A DNA stretch of 64,000 nt from Labilibaculum filiforme (GTDB taxonomy: Bacteria > Bacteroidota > Bacteroidia > Bacteroidales > Marinifilaceae). Each line of letters starts with the position of its first letter. Within the stretch, counting starts at the first letter, position 1. Position numbers and translations under genes: made by a program. The notes below the pieces were generated by a model. It was not told the origin of the DNA and did no database searches. It saw only the letters and a program-made list of their open reading frames with translations. The stretch lies in assembly GCF_002843315.1 (NCBI RefSeq), contig NZ_MVDD01000002.1, positions 248,001 through 312,000 on the forward strand, written 5' to 3'. Shown piece by piece: positions 62,784 to 64,000 of this stretch.

Positions 62784-63971
62784 TTAATACAAAAAGCCGA
62801 ACAACCAAAGTGGAATTTTATTTCCCTCACCTCGTTCTATCATATCAGCAGCAATAAAAAAGTCCTCCGTCCTAAATTTTGACTCCGACGAATCATCACT
62901 ACCTGTAATTTCAAAATTATACTTATCATTCACTAAAAAATGCCCTCTGTCGGTACTCGAAATATTCCTATCGGGACCAACCTGATTGTAAAAAAACGTT
63001 TCTCGAAGATTGCTTTCATTTACATTCTCGGGTGCTATAGCATATAATAAATTTGTATTGTGTAGATATACCTTATTAGGTTTCTTGGAGGCATCCTTAT
63101 AACTCTCCGAAGAATTCAGTAAACGAATTAATCTTGCATTTTTTAAATAACGCAGGTAATTCATAATTGTAGCTCTTGATGTTTCCACATCGTTTGCCAA
63201 CTTACTAACATTTGGCTGAAAGGGTACATTACAAGAAATAATGTATAGAAGTTTCTTTAATTTCGAGAGGTATTTCAACTCAATTTGATTCAAATAAGTG
63301 ATATCAAACTCCAAAATTAAATTAATCATTTTCAATAGATTATCTATAAAGCTTTTCTCATCCTGATAACAAGGATAATATCCAAATCTTAAATAATCAT
63401 TAAAATAAGCTAACGGACGAACTTTGCCAAGAATTTCTTCTACAATACTTTCGTGATTTGTTAAAAGTTCTTCCAAGGTGTAACGAGGAAAACTATTTCC
63501 CGATTCATAATTTAAAAATTCTCTAAAAGACAGGCCATTTAAGTAGTAAACACTTGCATAACCTTTCAAATCTTCATTCGTTTTAATGCGAAGAATAGAT
63601 GAACCGGTAAAAATAATTTTTAAATCAGGATATTCTTCATAGCAAGTTCGCAAGCCTTTTGCCCACTCTGGATATTTATGAATTTGATCCAATAATAAAA
63701 TTTTACCACCTCTTTTATAAAACTCATCTACAAATGGCACTAAACCTTTCTCGGTAAAAAATAGATTGTTCAAATTAATGTACAAGCAATTTTTATCGTT
63801 TGCATGATGCTCTCGAATGTAATCCAATAAAAAAGTTGTTTTCCCAACTCCTCTGGATCCTTTAATGGCTATTAAACGATGCGACCAATCAATTTCATCG
63901 GCCAGCTCACGTCTAATCGTGCCTTTCTTATGCTTCAACAAACTATTGTGAGTCTGTACTAAAGTATTCAT
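62784..63971 (-). CDS. AAA-family ATPase with DUF4143-like C-terminus
   Basis: A 395-aa ATPase of the AAA_14/DUF4143 group. Walker A IKGSRGVGKTTFLL (about residues 36-49), Walker B GGKILLLDQIHKYPEW, sensor LKIIFTGSSILRI, then a winged-helix-like region and the closing IPLWLFGFLY. Walker B has Gln after Asp (LLLDQIH) where relatives usually have Glu, which may weaken hydrolysis. The family is variable in Bacteroidota genomes and has no settled function. It is 55 bp upstream of nifJ in the same direction. Confidence 0.88.
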   Translation of the reverse strand: MNTLVQTHNSLLKHKKGTIRRELADEIDWSHRLIAIKGSRGVGKTTFLLDYIREHHANDKNCLYINLNNLFFTEKGLVPFVDEFYKRGGKILLLDQIHKYPEWAKGLRTCYEEYPDLKIIFTGSSILRIKTNEDLKGYASVYYLNGLSFREFLNYESGNSFPRYTLEELLTNHESIVEEILGKVRPLAYFNDYLRFGYYPCYQDEKSFIDNLLKMINLILEFDITYLNQIELKYLSKLKKLLYIISCNVPFQPNVSKLANDVETSRATIMNYLRYLKNARLIRLLNSSESYKDASKKPNKVYLHNTNLLYAIAPENVNESNLRETFFYNQVGPDRNISSTDRGHFLVNDKYNFEITGSDDSSESKFRTEDFFIAADMIERGEGNKIPLWLFGFLY

Positions 63972-64000
63972 TTTCTGTCGAATTTACTTCGCAAATTTAT

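Overview
The window reads as chromosomal DNA of an AT-rich, anaerobic, fermentative member of the Bacteroidota, most likely Marinilabiliales/Marinifilaceae-like (inference from content). Supporting signs are promoters of the TTTG-N19-TAnnTTTG type, weak or absent Shine-Dalgarno sites at most genes, and families typical of the phylum: DUF4270, DUF4907, DUF4199, DUF2520, S46 peptidases, four-helix-bundle S23 proteins and a Bacteroidota-style IS66. There is no phage or plasmid backbone and no CRISPR array.

Layout. 1-3.8 kb: flavodoxin (cut by the window edge), a membrane protein, three tandem copies of a 97-bp repeat, a 49-aa membrane microprotein and an ADP-forming acyl-CoA synthetase. 4-6.8 kb: convergent hydE and hydG, two of the three [FeFe]-hydrogenase maturases; hydF is not here. 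6.9-12.2 kb: envelope cluster (outer-membrane protein, DUF4270 lipoprotein, Kelch lipoprotein, DUF4907, LytTR regulator). 12.4-21.3 kb: a 12-gene minus-strand operon. It begins with a presumed sensory module (DRTGG protein, RsbW-like ATPase, non-canonical hydrogenase, second DRTGG protein, PHP protein, S23 insert, HATPase) and ends with an electron-bifurcating hydrogenase (HndB-like, HydB, HydA, HydC). A tandem universal-stress protein lies divergently upstream. 22.6-28.7 kb: S46 dipeptidyl-peptidase, S23 protein, Maf, UbiA prenyltransferase, KdsC-like phosphatase, DUF2520 protein and a HEPN-like protein. 29-35 kb: glycerophosphodiester module (porin, GlpQ lipoprotein, GlpT) and a second porin. 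35-37.4 kb: an IS66 element disabled by a stop codon, beside the stump of an outer-membrane receptor gene. 37.4-40.8 kb: glycosyltransferases and a methyltransferase. 41-41.8 kb: SRP RNA and five threonine tRNA genes. 41.9-52.4 kb: transaldolase-like aldolase, TsaC, two tandem TrkH plus TrkA, ComEC, a frameshifted DUF6588 gene, peptide deformylase and RuvX. 52.7-64 kb: a small HTH regulator with a 21-bp repeat array upstream, a PepSY-type protein, a duplicated and interrupted ppdK tail, ppdK, a dihydroorotate-dehydrogenase-like gene, pyruvate:ferredoxin oxidoreductase and an AAA ATPase.

How it fits together (inference). Pyruvate:ferredoxin oxidoreductase would make reduced ferredoxin and acetyl-CoA. 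The ADP-forming synthetase would turn acetyl-CoA into acetate and ATP, and pyruvate phosphate dikinase would link pyruvate and PEP. The HydABC-type hydrogenase would dispose of electrons from NADH plus ferredoxin as H2, with flavodoxin as an alternative carrier. The upstream module looks like an H2- or redox-sensing switch for that operon.

The most unusual features are the sensory hydrogenase operon, a dispersed 97-bp hairpin-forming repeat (five copies, one exactly filling a gap inside that operon), a fourfold tRNA-Thr(TGT) array, 21-bp iteron-like repeats, and a ppdK tail duplication carrying a hairpin insert.
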